Positions 38,725 to 46,751 of a stretch of DNA of 64,000 bases are shown here, piece after piece; positions within the stretch are counted from its first letter, which is position 1, and every line of letters starts with the position of its first letter. The stretch is taken from contig CABHPB010000080.1 of the NCBI GenBank assembly GCA_902168115.1, forward strand, positions 78,869 to 142,868, in the 5' to 3' direction. This DNA is from an uncultured Methylopila sp. (GTDB lineage: Bacteria; Pseudomonadota; Alphaproteobacteria; Rhizobiales; Methylopilaceae). The notes below the pieces were generated by a model. The model ran no database searches and was not told where the DNA came from. It worked only from the letters and a program-made list of their open reading frames with translations. The position numbers were made by a program, and so were the translations under genes.

Positions 38725-39719
38725 GCCAGCTTGCCGAACAGGCGAAGGCGCGAGACGCCGCCGTCCGGAAAGATGTTCAGCCGGACATGGCTGATCGGCC
38801 CGAGCCTGGCGATCGCGTCCGGCCCAAACCCGTGGATCTTGTCGGCCTCGAGCTTCTGGGGGGCGAGCAGCTCCGGCCAGAACATCGACTGGGTGATCAG
38901 CGATTGCTGCGTGCCCTGTTCGACGCGCGCCGCCTGGATGGAGCAGCGGTCGGGAAAGTTGCCCTTGAAATGCGCGGTGTCGACCTCGATCCGGTCGACG
39001 ACGCCGGGCGCGGCGAGGGCGACGATGATCCAGTCGTTGCCGGGCTCGCGGCGCCGGCGCGTCTCCCAGCCGTCGCCCATGGTGCGGCCGCGGCCTTCGG
39101 AGAGCAGGGCCATAACGTTGCCGTAGTGGGCGTCGTTGTAGGCGATGATCCGCCCGCCATGCTTGGCCGCCGAGAGCTCGATCTCGCCGCGGCGCTCTTC
39201 GTCGGTCCAGTCGCGGTTCGGCACGCCATAGACGCGCAGCCGCGCGACGCCGCCGTCCGGGTAGATCGAGAGCTTCAGCCAATTCACCGGGTCGAGGTCG
39301 CCGACCGGCACGTAGTGGTGGGAGCTCGGCTTGAGCGCCGTGGTGCGCACCAGAGGACGCCAGCGGCCGTTCGGGTCTGGCGTCTCCTCGCTGTAGATAG
39401 CCTCGATCTGCGCGGCGGGGGGGTAGTTGCCGGTGAAGTGCGAGGTGTCGATGTCGACGCCCTTCACCACGCCGGGCACGCCGAGCCGGATCAGCAGCCA
39501 GTCGTTGCCGCCGTCCCGCCGTCGCCGGGTCTCCCAGCCGTCCATCCATTTGCCGTTGTCGTCGAAGACGTCCGGCTTGAAGACGGCGGGCCCGTCTTGC
39601 AGGACGCGCTCCTTGGCGGCGAAGAACTCGTCCGACGCGAGTACGGCCGTCGCGCCCATCAGCGGCGAGGCGAGGTTGACGTAGTCGCAGACGAAATCGG
39701 GAACGTTCGGGTCGCGCAT
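38721..39719 (-). CDS. alc: allantoicase
   Basis: Hydrolyses allantoate to ureidoglycolate and urea. The 332-residue product shows the two tandem allantoicase repeats; each carries a GDGWETRRRR-type motif (DGWETRRRRDGGNDWLLIRL and DGWETRRRREPGNDWIIVAL) followed by a DT-HFKGN-type motif. Both end in the FPDGGVSRLRLFG-type strand. It leads the alc-allA operon. The matching allantoinase next door (39885) is wrecked, so allantoate must come from elsewhere. Confidence 0.95.
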   Translation of the reverse strand: MRDPNVPDFVCDYVNLASPLMGATAVLASDEFFAAKERVLQDGPAVFKPDVFDDNGKWMDGWETRRRRDGGNDWLLIRLGVPGVVKGVDIDTSHFTGNYPPAAQIEAIYSEETPDPNGRWRPLVRTTALKPSSHHYVPVGDLDPVNWLKLSIYPDGGVARLRVYGVPNRDWTDEERRGEIELSAAKHGGRIIAYNDAHYGNVMALLSEGRGRTMGDGWETRRRREPGNDWIIVALAAPGVVDRIEVDTAHFKGNFPDRCSIQAARVEQGTQQSLITQSMFWPELLAPQKLEADKIHGFGPDAIARLGPISHVRLNIFPDGGVSRLRLFGKLA

Positions 39720-39833
39720 CTTTTATCGGGTCGGCTCAGGAGGATGAGGGGCGCCTGGCGCGTGGCGTTCTTGGTCTCGAACCTTGCACGGGCGGGCGTG
39801 GCCGCGATAGTGCGCAGGCCCGCTCGCTTCGCT

Positions 39834-39872
39834 TGGCCGCAAGTTCTGGCCGCAAGTTCTGGCCGCAAATTC
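39834..39872 (+). repeat. three tandem 13-base repeats
   Basis: TGGCCGCAAGTTC occurs at 39834-39846 and 39847-39859, then once more with one change (TGGCCGCAAATTC) at 39860-39872. The array lies just before the ATG of the puuE remnant and in the gap divergent from alc. Confidence 0.85.
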
Positions 39873-39884
39873 TCGGGACGCCCG

Positions 39885-40119
39885 ATGCCCGCAGACAGCG
39901 CCTATCCGCGCGACATGCCGGGCTATGGCCCGACGCCACCGAAGCTTCGCTGGCCGGGCGACGCGCGGGTTGCGATCGGCATGCACTGCCGGCGCCTCGG
40001 CCGGCCCGGCCGCATCGGCGCTGACGTGCTTCCTTGACCACGTCATGGCGCACGACAAGGCCTGGATCTGCCGGCGGATCGAGATCGCCCGGGCCTTCAT
40101 GGAGCAGGTCCCGGCCTGA
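39885..40119 (+). pseudogene. puuE: remnant of allantoinase PuuE (polysaccharide-deacetylase type), large internal deletion
   Basis: The first 35 codons (39885-39989) read MPADSAYPRDMPGYGPTPPK and on through RWPGDARVAIGM, the conserved N terminus of PuuE allantoinases. That frame ends at a TGA at 40035. In the next frame, bases about 40029-40119 encode FLDHVMAHDKAWICRRIEIA followed by RAFMEQVPA and a stop, which is the conserved PuuE C terminus. About 240 central residues, including the whole catalytic deacetylase core, are absent. The gene is divergent from alc-allA. Either a true deletion or, less likely, an assembly collapse. Confidence 0.85.
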
Positions 40120-40164
40120 AAAGGGCAGCGCCTGCTTTCTCTCACCACCAGGGGAGGAGGACGT

Positions 40165-40878
40165 TCAGTCGTACCGCTCGAGGTTCCACGCACCGCTGGC
40201 GATCATCGCCTCCATGACCGCCCAGTCGGTCTTCGAGTCGATGTTGTGGCTGCGCTCCTCCGGCATGACGAAGGGCAGCGTCGCCTGCGGCAGGAATCGC
40301 TTCTCGCGCCGGAACGCCTCGATGGAGATCAGGTAGAAGGCGCCGTTCGGGCGGTAGGGCTGGGGCAGCGACTGGCGCGGACCCTCGAAACCCTCGCCCA
40401 TATAGGCGACGACCCGGCCGTCCTCGATGCGCTTCAGCTTTTCCGGCCGCGGCTCGTCATGCGCGACCAAGCTGACCGAGGCCTCCGCGTCCGAGGCCTC
40501 CAGCGCGGCGCACATCGCGTCGAGATCGGCGAGGCGCCGGAACGGCGAGGTCGCCTGCAGGATCAGGAGATGGCCGTCCGAAATCCCGTTCTCGGCGAGC
40601 ACATGCTCGACGACGGCGGCGGTGGTCGCCGTATCGTCCGCAAGATGTGCGGGCCTGAGCGTCGGAGCGGCGACGCCGCGGCGGGTCGCGATCGCCTGCA
40701 TGTCGGGATCGTCGGTCGTGACGATGGTCCGATCGATGCGTGGCGACGCCAGCGCGAACCTGATCGCGCGTTCGAGCAGGCTGTCGCCGCCCGCGACCGG
40801 GCGGATGTTCTTGCCCGGCACGCCCTTCGAGCCGCCCCGCACGGGAATGATCGCGGTGAGGGGCCCGCCGCGGAGCAT
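40165..40878 (-). CDS. neuA: CMP-N-acetylneuraminate (acylneuraminate) cytidylyltransferase
   Basis: Activates a nonulosonic acid with CTP to the CMP-sugar used by glycosyltransferases. The 237-residue enzyme has the nucleotide-binding signature IIPVRGGSKGVPGKNIRPVAG near the N terminus (here in two overlapping parts), LQATSPFR and the C-terminal NIDSKTDWAVMEAM, where Asp residues bind metal. ATG 40878 shares one base with the neuC stop. It is the last gene of a four-gene operon. PseF or LegF-type specificity cannot be excluded. Confidence 0.9.
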   Translation of the reverse strand: MLRGGPLTAIIPVRGGSKGVPGKNIRPVAGGDSLLERAIRFALASPRIDRTIVTTDDPDMQAIATRRGVAAPTLRPAHLADDTATTAAVVEHVLAENGISDGHLLILQATSPFRRLADLDAMCAALEASDAEASVSLVAHDEPRPEKLKRIEDGRVVAYMGEGFEGPRQSLPQPYRPNGAFYLISIEAFRREKRFLPQATLPFVMPEERSHNIDSKTDWAVMEAMIASGAWNLERYD

Positions 40879-42032
40879 CAGTAGGTGAGCATCTTGTCGA
40901 TGGTGAGCGGGCAGGTCGCGAGCACATCGGCGATGCGCTTTCCGGCGTAGCCGTCGCCGTAGATCATGTCCGTCGGCCGCTCGGTCGCGCTCCAGACGTC
41001 GCGGATCGCGGCCGTGATGGCGTCGCGGCCGTAGTCGACATCGCGCACGTTCCGTCCCCGGTCCCGCCCGCGCTGGCGGCTGCCGATATTCACGGCCGGC
41101 ACGCCGAGATAGGCGCATTCCCGGATCGCGACCGAGGAGTTGCCGATGATCCCGCGGCTGTGCAGCAGCACGGCCAAGAAGTCGGCCGGGTGCATGTTGC
41201 GGTAGAAGTGGACCTGCTTCAGCCGTCCGTGCTCGCGGGCGACGCGGATCGCCTTCGAGGTGCCGTCGGATCCGGCGTCGACGTTCGGCCAGAACCAGAG
41301 CGCCGGCACGCCCGCCGCCTCGACCGCCTCGATGGTCTCGACGGTGTGCCGATGGCTGTCCTCGTATTCGGTCGTGACCGGATGCTGCATCACGACGACG
41401 TAGGGCTTGGTCACGTCGACGCCGGCGCCGACGCCGGAATAGCGCGCGACGATCTCGGCGACGTCGCGCTTCTCCTCGATCGCCTCGCGGGCAAGGTCGA
41501 TGGAGGGGCAGCCGGTGACGTAGACGCTCTCGGGCCGCTCGCCGAGCTTCTCGACCCGCACCCGGGCGCTCTCGCAGGAGACGAGATGGATGTCGGCGAG
41601 CTTGGTGTTGGCGTGGCGGGTCTTCTCGTCGATCGAGCCGGTAACCTCGCCGCCCTGCACATGGGCGAGCGGGATGTTCATGTAGGCGGCGGCGATCGAG
41701 GTCGCGACGGTCTCGTAGCGGTCGGCGATCGTCACCACGACGTCGGGCTCGAGGTCGTTGAACACGGTCGACAGCTCCGCCATGCCTAGCCCGGTCGACT
41801 TGGCGGAGGTGACGAGGTTCTCGCCCTCGACGATCATGTAGACCTTGCGGTCGACCCTGAAGCCCTCGGCCTCCATCACCTTGACGGCGGCGCCGTAGCG
41901 ATCGAGCAGGGCGGAGGCCGCGACGACGAGCTGCAGCTCGAGGTCCGGATGGTCGCGGATGGCGGCGAGCGCCGTCTTGATCCGCGCATAGGAAGGCCGC
42001 GCAGTCACGACGACGCAGATCTTACGCTTCAT
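40878..42032 (-). CDS. neuC: UDP-N-acetylglucosamine 2-epimerase (hydrolysing), NeuC/LegG type
   Basis: Converts a UDP-HexNAc to the free 2-epimer (ManNAc for NeuC), the substrate of NeuB. The 384-residue GT-B fold enzyme opens KRKICVVVTARPSYARIKTA and has the active-site motifs VTIADRYETVATSIAA, HVQGGEVTGSIDEKTRHA and GNSSVAIRECAYLGVPAVNIGSR, here split at residue 20. Starts and stops overlap with both neighbours, giving tight coupling. LegG acts on a different sugar with the same motifs; the dehydratase, aminotransferase and acetyltransferase that legionaminic acid needs are not in the window. Confidence 0.92.
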   Translation of the reverse strand: MKRKICVVVTARPSYARIKTALAAIRDHPDLELQLVVAASALLDRYGAAVKVMEAEGFRVDRKVYMIVEGENLVTSAKSTGLGMAELSTVFNDLEPDVVVTIADRYETVATSIAAAYMNIPLAHVQGGEVTGSIDEKTRHANTKLADIHLVSCESARVRVEKLGERPESVYVTGCPSIDLAREAIEEKRDVAEIVARYSGVGAGVDVTKPYVVVMQHPVTTEYEDSHRHTVETIEAVEAAGVPALWFWPNVDAGSDGTSKAIRVAREHGRLKQVHFYRNMHPADFLAVLLHSRGIIGNSSVAIRECAYLGVPAVNIGSRQRGRDRGRNVRDVDYGRDAITAAIRDVWSATERPTDMIYGDGYAGKRIADVLATCPLTIDKMLTY

Positions 42033-43087
42033 GATGCTGCGAAATCCTCGAATTTGAGCGCGGCGTCGCGGACGACGTCGCGGGCGAGCCGCCGGCCGAC
42101 GAGGGCGTCGACCTGCGCCGCGGGAATGCCCGAGCCGGGTTTCTTGAGGCCAAGGTCCTCGCGAGAGACGACGGCGCCGGCCTTGAGGTCGCGCGCCGCG
42201 ACCACGCTCTTCAGAAAAATGTCGCGCATGCCGGCGACGTTCGGGTCGAGCGTAGACTTGTCGAGCGGGGCGGCGCGCATGCGCTCGATGAAGTGGATGC
42301 CATCGACGATCTGGCGCAGCTCCTGCGGCGTCACCGAGGCGACGACGTCCGGGCCGAACATCTCGCGGCTCATCGTCAGATGGACCTCGACGATTTCGGC
42401 GGAAAAGGCGGCGGAGGCCGCGAGCGCCGGGAAGATCGTGCCCGAATGGTCCGACAGGCCGACCGCCGAGCCGTAGCGCTCGCGCAGCTCGCCAAGCACG
42501 TTGAGGCCTATCGCCTCCGGCGGGGAGGGGTAGCGCGTCGTGCACTGGAAGGTCGCGAAGGGAGATCCCGTCGCGCGCACCACCGCGACGGCGTCGTCGA
42601 TCTCGGAGAGCGGGCTCATGCCGCTCGATAGCATGATCGGGCGGCCGTCCTTCGCCATCTCGCGGATCATCGGCAGGTTCGTCAGCTCGCCCGAGGCGAC
42701 CTTCCACGCCGCCACGTCGAGCCGCCGCAGCAGATCGACGGCCTCTCCGGAAAACGGCGAGGAGAGGAAGACAAGGCCCATCTCGTCGGCGTGGCGCTTG
42801 AGCTCGGCCCACTGTTCGGGCGTGAACTCCATCCGCTTCCAGTAGTCGTAGCGGGTGGCGTCCTGCTTGGAGAATTTTACGCGCCACGGCTCGGCCGCGG
42901 TGCTCTCGGCGCTCGCGATGTGCGTCTGGAACTTCACCGCATGGGCGCCGGAGCGCGAGGCGCAGTCGATATAGGCGTGGGCCTGGCCGAGGCTGCCGTC
43001 ATGCGCCTGCGCGATCTCGGCGATGACGGCGCAGGTCGCGCCGGCCTGCGGCCAGGCGAGCCAGTGCGGGGGCAGGGGGTCGGTCAC
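42029..43087 (-). CDS. neuB: N-acetylneuraminate synthase family protein
   Basis: Condenses phosphoenolpyruvate with an N-acetyl hexose (ManNAc or a di-N-acetyl analogue) to a nine-carbon nonulosonic acid. The 352-residue product has the NeuB TIM barrel (AEIAQAHDGSLGQAHAYID, AVKFQTH, KVASGELTNLPMI, LSSGM, GLSDHSGTIFPALAA) and a C-terminal antifreeze-like SAF domain (AGAVVSREDLGLKKPGSGI). It overlaps neuC by four bases (ATGA). Whether the product is sialic, legionaminic or another acid is open. Confidence 0.92.
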   Translation of the reverse strand: MTDPLPPHWLAWPQAGATCAVIAEIAQAHDGSLGQAHAYIDCASRSGAHAVKFQTHIASAESTAAEPWRVKFSKQDATRYDYWKRMEFTPEQWAELKRHADEMGLVFLSSPFSGEAVDLLRRLDVAAWKVASGELTNLPMIREMAKDGRPIMLSSGMSPLSEIDDAVAVVRATGSPFATFQCTTRYPSPPEAIGLNVLGELRERYGSAVGLSDHSGTIFPALAASAAFSAEIVEVHLTMSREMFGPDVVASVTPQELRQIVDGIHFIERMRAAPLDKSTLDPNVAGMRDIFLKSVVAARDLKAGAVVSREDLGLKKPGSGIPAAQVDALVGRRLARDVVRDAALKFEDFAAS

Positions 43088-43108
43088 GCGAACTCCGTCG
43101 GCGAACGG

Positions 43109-44458
43109 TCAGGCGGGCGTCAGCCTGTACATTCTGTCCGACATCTCCTGCACCTTCGGCGCGCGGAAGGCCAGAGCCTCGGCGAAGAACCGCACGCGCC
43201 GCTCGATCTCGGCGACCGGCGTCGGCGGGAACTTGTGGCCGTAATAGGCGGGGTTGACCGAGGAGCCCACGACGTTCCGCCGGCGATGCTGGCTGAAGGC
43301 GCGGCGCAGGACGTCGACACGGCCGGCGATCCTGCGCTGCAGGGGCGGGCGCGGCGTCGCGGAGGCCAGCATCGCCTCGAGCGCGTTCACGACGCGCTCG
43401 CTCGCGGTCGGGCCGTCGCAGGACGCGATCAGGCCCGCGAGCGCCGTCCGCGCCTCCTGCGGCGGCCGGTCGGTCAGATCGGCGTCCGACAGCATGGCGA
43501 TCAGTTCGTCCCCGCTGCGCGCCTCCAGCCCGACCACGCGCGGCTGTGGGATCTCGTGCTCCTCGGAGACCACCGGCCGGTACGAGATCGCGGCGCGTCC
43601 TAGCAGCGCGGCCTCGATCGCCGTCGTGCAGCCGTTGTGGACGATGTGTCCCGCAGCCAGCAGCCAGGGCAGCAGCTCGCTGTCGTAGCGGACGACGGCG
43701 CCGGGAAGGCCCGCGATCGCGGCCGCCCAGGCGGCCGGCCGCTCGTCCGGATGGGGGCGGATGACGATGCGTCGTCCCGGAAACCGCTCTGCGATGCGGG
43801 GCAGGGCGGCGACGATCGCCTCGAACAGCGCCAGGCGGTGCTGGAGGTACGGCACGCCGAGCCGCGTGCGGGCGTCGACGACGGAAAGGTCGCGGCCGCC
43901 CTCGCCCGCGCTGCCTCGGCCGAGTAGGTCGTTAACGGCGCCGAAGTTTGAGTTGACCAGCACGAAATCGCCGAACTCCTCGCGCAGCTCCGCGGCGCGC
44001 GCCGCATAGCGCGCGCGAAACTCCGGCCGCAGCAGGTCCGCGCGGGGATTGCCGGCGAGCACGATCTTCGCGGACGAGGCCGCGAGCGCCGGCTCCAGAG
44101 CTTCCGCCTGCTGCCGCCCCCAGGCGAACAGCGTCTCGACGCCCGCGAGCGCCGGAGGGCTTGCGCGCCGGGTCCGGTAGCTTCCGGGCGTCAGCCAGAC
44201 GAGGCCCTCCTCGTCCCAGGCGGCGACGCGATGGCCGAGATTACGGGCGGCGGTGATCGTGCGGTCGCTGGAGCGGTGAAAGTTCGGCGACAGGAATATC
44301 CCGCGCTCCAGCCGCGCCAGCGCGACGTTGACATGGGCCTTGACGCCGACCGTCGCGGAAAAGCCGCGCTGGGCCGCATGGACGGCCAGCAGAAGCTTGG
44401 CGTCGAGCTCGCGGGCGGCCGTCTCGACCGGCAGGATGACGTGGGGCGCGACGCTCAT
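43109..44458 (-). CDS. surface carbohydrate biosynthesis protein (TIGR04396-like), paralogue 1
   Basis: 449-residue protein of a GT-B/capsule-synthesis-like family called surface carbohydrate biosynthesis protein. Landmarks are VILPVETAARELDAKLLLA at the N terminus, VAAWDEEGLVWL, FVLVNSNFGAVND, IVIRPHPDE and VHNGCTTAIEAALLG, the last two resembling the donor-binding motifs of CDP-glycerol and Kdo-type transferases. It is the first gene of the neu operon, 21 bases before neuB, so it may transfer the nonulosonic acid. A paralogue with the same landmarks is at 51077. Confidence 0.85.
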   Translation of the reverse strand: MSVAPHVILPVETAARELDAKLLLAVHAAQRGFSATVGVKAHVNVALARLERGIFLSPNFHRSSDRTITAARNLGHRVAAWDEEGLVWLTPGSYRTRRASPPALAGVETLFAWGRQQAEALEPALAASSAKIVLAGNPRADLLRPEFRARYAARAAELREEFGDFVLVNSNFGAVNDLLGRGSAGEGGRDLSVVDARTRLGVPYLQHRLALFEAIVAALPRIAERFPGRRIVIRPHPDERPAAWAAAIAGLPGAVVRYDSELLPWLLAAGHIVHNGCTTAIEAALLGRAAISYRPVVSEEHEIPQPRVVGLEARSGDELIAMLSDADLTDRPPQEARTALAGLIASCDGPTASERVVNALEAMLASATPRPPLQRRIAGRVDVLRRAFSQHRRRNVVGSSVNPAYYGHKFPPTPVAEIERRVRFFAEALAFRAPKVQEMSDRMYRLTPA

Positions 44459-44598
44459 GCGCGGCCCGCGCAGAGGTTCGGGGCTTGCCACGGACCACAA
44501 CGGCGTGGATGAAGGGCGCGCTTTTCCACGCCCCGCCGCGACCACGCCGGCGCCGCGCGACCAACCGGGCCGAACGCCCAAGCTTCCCGGACCGTCCT

Positions 44599-45939
44599 GT
44601 GACCGCCCCCGACCATCACGCTTCCCTGCTCTCGAAACTCGAAGCCCGTCAGGCCCGCGCCGGCGTCGTCGGCCTCGGCTATGTGGGGCTGCCCCTCGCC
44701 GTCGCGATCGTGCGCGCCGGGTTCTCGGTAACCGGGTTTGATGTCGATCCTGAGAAGGTCACGGAACTGTCGTCCGGACGTTCATACATCAGCACGATCC
44801 CGTCCGAAGGCGTTGCGGAATCAATGGCCACCGGCCGGTTCGAGCCGACCGCCGATTTCGCCAAGCTCGGCGAATGCGACGTCATCGTCATCTGCGTGCC
44901 GACTCCGTTGACGAAGTATCGCGAGCCGGATCTGCGATTCGTCGAGGAGACCGGGCGCACGATCGCCAAGACCCTGCGGCCCGGCCAGCTGGTCGCGCTC
45001 GAGTCGACGACCTATCCCGGCACGACCGACGAAGTCTTGAAGCCGCTGCTCGAGGCCTCGGGCCTCAAATGCGGCGTCGACTTCTTCCTCGGCTTCTCGC
45101 CGGAGCGCGAGGACCCCGGCAACGCCCATTTCGAGACTGTGACGATCCCGAAGGTGATCGCCGGCGACGGACCGAAGGCGCTGCAGCTGATGAGCGCTTT
45201 CTACGGCGCCGTGGTGAAGCAGGTGGTGCCGGTCTCGACCAACGCCACCGCCGAGGCCGCCAAGATCACCGAGAACATCTTCCGCGCGGTCAACATCGCG
45301 CTGGTGAACGAGCTCAAGGTCGTGTTCGACGCCATGGGCGTCGACATCTGGGAGGTGGTGGACGCCGCCAAGACCAAGCCGTTCGGCTACATGCCGTTCT
45401 ATCCGGGCCCCGGGCTCGGCGGCCACTGCATCCCGATCGACCCGTTCTACCTCACCTGGAAGTCGCGCGAATACGACCTACCGACCCGGTTCATCGAGCT
45501 CGCCGGCGAGATCAACACGGCGATGCCGCGCTATGTCGTTGAACGCTTGGCCGAGGCGCTCGACCGCCGGCTCGGGATCGCGCTCAGCCGCGCGAAGGTG
45601 CTGGTGATCGGCCTCGCCTACAAGAAGAACGTCTCGGACGTGCGCGAGAGCCCGTCCTTCAAACTGATCGAGCTGATCGAGGAGCGGGGCGGGGCGGTCG
45701 AGTTCCACGATCCGCACGTGCCGGCCGTGCCGATGACGCGCGAGCACGCCGAGCTTTCGGGCAGGGTCTCGACGCCGCTGACGGCGCAGACGCTCGGCGG
45801 GTTCGACGCGGTGCTGATCTCGACGGACCATGACGACGTCGACTACGCGTTGATCGCCGAGGGGGCGAAGCTGGTGGTCGACACCCGCAACGCCATGGCC
45901 AAGCGTGAGCTGCCGATGGACAAGGTGGTTCGGGCCTGA
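44599..45939 (+). CDS. nucleotide-sugar 6-dehydrogenase (UDP-GlcNAc/UDP-ManNAc type, WbpA/TviB/WecC-like)
   Basis: NAD-dependent oxidation of a UDP-N-acetylhexosamine to the uronic acid. The 446-residue product has the Rossmann motif VVGLGYVGLPLAVAI, KITENIFRAVNIALVNELK, and the catalytic cysteine in GLGGHCIPIDPFYLTWK; the C-terminal UDP-binding domain holds GLAYKKNVSDVRESPSFKL in full. The usual start is GTG 44599, since upstream codons are not conserved in character. The sequence resembles the WbpA group (UDP-GlcNAc). It is divergent from the neu operon and belongs to the same surface-sugar region. Confidence 0.9.
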   Translation: MTAPDHHASLLSKLEARQARAGVVGLGYVGLPLAVAIVRAGFSVTGFDVDPEKVTELSSGRSYISTIPSEGVAESMATGRFEPTADFAKLGECDVIVICVPTPLTKYREPDLRFVEETGRTIAKTLRPGQLVALESTTYPGTTDEVLKPLLEASGLKCGVDFFLGFSPEREDPGNAHFETVTIPKVIAGDGPKALQLMSAFYGAVVKQVVPVSTNATAEAAKITENIFRAVNIALVNELKVVFDAMGVDIWEVVDAAKTKPFGYMPFYPGPGLGGHCIPIDPFYLTWKSREYDLPTRFIELAGEINTAMPRYVVERLAEALDRRLGIALSRAKVLVIGLAYKKNVSDVRESPSFKLIELIEERGGAVEFHDPHVPAVPMTREHAELSGRVSTPLTAQTLGGFDAVLISTDHDDVDYALIAEGAKLVVDTRNAMAKRELPMDKVVRA

Positions 45940-45952
45940 CGGCGGCTTCCGC

Positions 45953-46552
45953 CTAAGCCGGGTCCCGCAGCAGCCCCGAGGCCAGCAGCCTGAACGTCTC
46001 CACGGCCTTCGGAAGCGTCGCCTTCGGATCGTCCGCTGCGGCGATCCAGAGCGAGGCGTTGAGCGCGAGGCCGTTCAGCATCCGCGCCGCGGCCTCGGCG
46101 TCGACGGGTCTGAACGTGCCGTCGTCGATGAGCGCCTGGACCGTCCTCATGGTCGTGTGAAGGCAGCCGGTCTGGTTCGGCCATTGCGACGGGTCGCCGA
46201 GCACGGCCGGTCCGTCGAGCAGCATGATGCGCTGGACCTCCGGCTCGAGAGCCATCTCGATATAGGCGACGCTCTCGTCGAGCAGACCGAGCCACGGGTT
46301 CTCGGCCTTGGCCCGAACGGCTCGCATGCGCTCCAGCATCTCGGCGTCGATCTGGTCGATCACGGCCTGAAGCAGGCCCTTCTTGTCGCCGAAGTTGTGA
46401 TAGAGCGCGCCTCGCGTCAGGCCCGCCTCGGCGGTGAGATCGTCCATCGCCGCCGCCGCGTAGCCCTTCTGCGCGAAGGCCTTGCGGGCGGCGCGGACCA
46501 GTTTCGCGCGGGTCTCGTCGACCATTTCGGAACGGCGTCTGGCGACCATCAT
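45953..46552 (-). CDS. TetR-family transcriptional regulator
   Basis: 199-residue repressor with an N-terminal helix-turn-helix (TRAKLVRAARKAFAQKGYAA, then GLTRGALYHNFGDKKGLLQA) and a divergent ligand-binding domain. It is divergent from ridA. The gap between them holds three copies of a 15-base palindrome, the likely binding sites, one of which lies close to its own start. The inducing ligand is unknown. Local autorepression and control of ridA are inferred. Confidence 0.92.
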   Translation of the reverse strand: MMVARRRSEMVDETRAKLVRAARKAFAQKGYAAAAMDDLTAEAGLTRGALYHNFGDKKGLLQAVIDQIDAEMLERMRAVRAKAENPWLGLLDESVAYIEMALEPEVQRIMLLDGPAVLGDPSQWPNQTGCLHTTMRTVQALIDDGTFRPVDAEAAARMLNGLALNASLWIAAADDPKATLPKAVETFRLLASGLLRDPA

Positions 46553-46567
46553 TGCACCTGAAAATCA

Positions 46568-46634
46568 CATACGTAGCGTATGCCAGTTGACATACGCTGC
46601 GTATGGGAACATGTAGGCGCATACGGAGCGTATG
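46568..46634. promoter_or_regulatory. three copies of a palindromic operator between tetR and ridA
   Basis: CATACGTAGCGTATG (46568-46582), CATACGCTGCGTATG (46591-46605) and CATACGGAGCGTATG (46620-46634) share the form CATACGNNGCGTATG. Centres are 23 and 29 bases apart. They are the obvious targets of the adjacent TetR regulator. Confidence 0.9.
46587..46615 (+). promoter_or_regulatory. candidate ridA promoter overlapping operator 2
   Basis: A perfect -35 box TTGACA (46587-46592) runs into operator 2. Seventeen bases later stands CATGTA (46610-46615), a weak -10. Operator 3 follows at once, so bound repressor would block this promoter. Confidence 0.5.
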
Positions 46635-46751
46635 TCCATTGCGGCTCCGGATGACAGCTCAGGCGGATCTGAGATGCGCGGAACGGCGACCCCTCGCTGA
46701 TCGCAGCCGTGCGCCCGTCGTCCGCCGCTCGAACCCTTGAGGAGAAAGACC

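Noticed and set aside
38787..40037. A 416-codon plus-strand gene across alc
   Set aside because: It is antisense to allantoicase for most of its length; only the end from 39885 is meaningful, as the puuE remnant.
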